Assembly: GCF_009900715.1 (NCBI RefSeq)
Contig: NZ_JAAAJC010000003.1
Span: 186,001 to 250,000 of the forward strand
Direction: 5' to 3'
Length of the DNA: 64,000 nucleotides
Source: Halococcus salsus
Lineage (GTDB): Archaea > Halobacteriota > Halobacteria > Halobacteriales > Halococcaceae
The stretch's first letter is position 1. The number at the start of each line of letters is the position of its first letter. The notes below the pieces were generated by a model that saw only the letters and a program-made list of their open reading frames with translations, made no database searches and was not told the DNA's origin. Below, piece by piece: positions 62,767 through 64,000 of the stretch. The translations under genes were made by a program, and so were the position numbers.

Positions 62767-63771
62767 TTACTCGCCAGTGAGGGCCTGGCTGCCCGGCGCG
62801 AACGCGAGCTCGGTGCCGAGGCCCTCCTCACGGGCCTTCTCGTAGACCAGATAGCCCGCCGCGACGGTCTCGATACCGGTGCCACCGGAGTCGAAGACCG
62901 TTATCTCGTCGTCGGACTCACGGCCGGGGGCCTCGCCCGCGACGACCGCGCCGAGTTCGGCGTGAATATCGTCCTCGGTCACGACGCCTTCCTCGACGGC
63001 GTTGATGAACGAGCCGGCGTCGTTCATGACCCGCTCGCGGAGGTCGGGGACGTACTTCGCGCGCTCGACGGTGGTCGCGTCGAGTTCGTGCTTTTCGGGG
63101 TGATACTGGCCCATCGCGGTGACGTGTGCGCCGTCCTCGAGGAGTTCGCCGTCGAAGACCGGTTCGGATGCACTCGTCGCGGTGATCACCACGTCCGCAC
63201 CCTCGACCGCGGCGTCGCTCGACGCCACGGCCGCGACCGCGGGGTTGAGCTGTTCGTTCATCTCGGCGGCGAATTTCTCCCGGTTCTCCGCGGTCGGCGA
63301 ATAGACGTTCACCGTCTCGAAGCTCCGAACGGTCGCACAGGCCTGAAGCTGACCGCGGGCCTGGGCACCGCTCCCGATGACCGCGAGCGTCGTCGCGTCC
63401 GTTCGCGCGAGCGCGTCGACGCCGACCGCACCCGCCGCGCCGGTCTTGAACGGGTTGAGGCTCGCGCCGTCGAGCAGGGCGATCAGGGCCCCCGACTCGG
63501 CGTCGAACACCGGCTGGACGAACTGGGCGTCGCGGTTGCCGAAGCCCGCGGCGTACATGTAGCCACCCATCGCGCCCGTCTCGGGCAGGATGGCGGTGTA
63601 GCCCGTGAGCATGCCCGGCGGCTCCTCGTTCGTGAGTTTCGTCCGCGGCGCGGCCGGCGCGCCCTCGCCGCGCTGGCGGTAGCCCTCGCGCACCGCCCGG
63701 ACGTACTCCTCGGGCGTCGCGAGCCCCGCACACTCCTCGCTGGTCAGAAACAGCGTTCCGTCGTCGGTCAT
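62767..63771 (-). CDS. Ornithine cyclodeaminase/mu-crystallin family protein
   Basis: Protein of 334 residues. Substrate part: GAPAAPRTKLTNEEPPGMLTGYTAILPETGAMGGYM (in part), FGNRDAQFVQPVFDAESGALIALLDG; Rossmann part: LAVIGSGAQARGQLQACATV, the family's NAD(P) motif, then DVVITATSASEPVFDG and HVTAMGQYHPEKHELD. Members include ornithine cyclodeaminase, archaeal alanine dehydrogenase and ketimine reductases, and which activity applies cannot be told. A TATA-like CATAAAGCC lies about 28 bases upstream on the minus strand. Confidence 0.85.
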   Translation of the reverse strand: MTDDGTLFLTSEECAGLATPEEYVRAVREGYRQRGEGAPAAPRTKLTNEEPPGMLTGYTAILPETGAMGGYMYAAGFGNRDAQFVQPVFDAESGALIALLDGASLNPFKTGAAGAVGVDALARTDATTLAVIGSGAQARGQLQACATVRSFETVNVYSPTAENREKFAAEMNEQLNPAVAAVASSDAAVEGADVVITATSASEPVFDGELLEDGAHVTAMGQYHPEKHELDATTVERAKYVPDLRERVMNDAGSFINAVEEGVVTEDDIHAELGAVVAGEAPGRESDDEITVFDSGGTGIETVAAGYLVYEKAREEGLGTELAFAPGSQALTGE

Positions 63772-63814
63772 ACGGGCACAAGGGCGAGCGAGGCTTTATG
63801 AGTGGTGGCTCAAG

Positions 63815-64000
63815 TCACCCCGTCGCTTCGGATTCGAGGAAGCCGCGAAGCGCGTGACACAGCTGCGACCGCCCCGCCGGGCCGAGGAAGTGCCGTTCGT
63901 CGGGGAGGGTGAGGACCTCCCGGCACTCCGGAAAGGTCGTCCGAATGCGGGGGCCGATCGTTCGAGCCGGGAAGAACGGGTCGTCGGCCGCGACCACGCC
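63815..64000 (-). CDS. C-terminal part of an alpha/beta hydrolase (cut by window end)
   Basis: The last ~61 residues of a protein that starts beyond the window: GVVAADDPFFPARTIGPRIR holds the acidic member of a triad (Asp) and TLPDERHFLGPAGRSQLCHALRGFL the catalytic His. The ending ESEATG is followed by TGA at 63815-63817. The pattern is that of alpha/beta hydrolase-fold C-termini; substrate unknown. Confidence 0.6.
   Translation of the reverse strand, partial: GVVAADDPFFPARTIGPRIRTTFPECREVLTLPDERHFLGPAGRSQLCHALRGFLESEATG

Overview
The window is chromosomal DNA from a halophilic archaeon (class Halobacteria). The sequence is G+C-rich and the encoded proteins are very acidic. It carries an archaeal XPB/Bax1-type pair, topoisomerase VI next to DNA gyrase, an Orc1/Cdc6 protein, Sm-like/L37e, SRP19/Gar1, a 2-oxoacid:ferredoxin oxidoreductase and twin-arginine lipoprotein signals. 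Many genes have a TATA-like box about 25-30 bases before the start codon, as expected for leaderless haloarchaeal mRNAs. The genus cannot be fixed from the sequence alone; a Halococcus-like organism is only a weak guess.

Layout. 0-31 kb is mostly core genome: XPB tail and Bax1-like nuclease, an RNA methyltransferase pair, a PAC2-family protein, gyrA/gyrB, top6B/top6A, a DUF433/DUF5615 toxin-antitoxin pair, a glutamate-cysteine ligase-like protein, korA/korB and a flavin reductase, several small conserved proteins, an M42 peptidase, lsm-rpl37e-purF, an alpha/beta hydrolase, an Orc1/Cdc6 paralogue and a zinc-binding protein of unknown function. 28.9-39.7 kb looks like a complete reductive pyrimidine catabolic cluster: Lrp regulator, class III transaminase, CoA-acylating semialdehyde dehydrogenase, LLM oxidoreductase, uracil/xanthine permease, small membrane protein, M20 amidohydrolase, second LLM oxidoreductase and dihydropyrimidinase. 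40.2-58.2 kb is accessory in character. It holds a sugar-acid cluster (two enolase-superfamily dehydratases, a Gfo/Idh/MocA dehydrogenase, an HpcH/HpaI aldolase), rdfA, pyruvate kinase with a GapN-like dehydrogenase and an IclR regulator, a serine-recombinase-like protein lacking the catalytic serine, and a taurine/nitrate-type ABC transporter. Three diverged stand-alone IS630-type HTH genes lie at the borders of these cassettes, and the long spacers are A+T-richer. 58.2-64 kb returns to core genes (srp19, gar1, BrkB, presenilin-like protease) and ends with an iron-type binding lipoprotein under a DtxR-like box, an ornithine cyclodeaminase-family enzyme and a cut alpha/beta hydrolase.

Two things stand out. 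First, six intergenic spacers of roughly 300-450 bases are built from the same modules. They lie 3' of a gene and in that gene's orientation; four carry a T-run, a hairpin whose stem sequence changes while pairing is kept, and an A-run. One copy lies between gyrB and gyrA. Second, the pyrimidine cluster has every step from dihydropyrimidine to acyl-CoA but no recognisable dihydropyrimidine dehydrogenase. Two LLM-class (F420/flavin-type) oxidoreductases are the only candidates in the locus for the first reduction.
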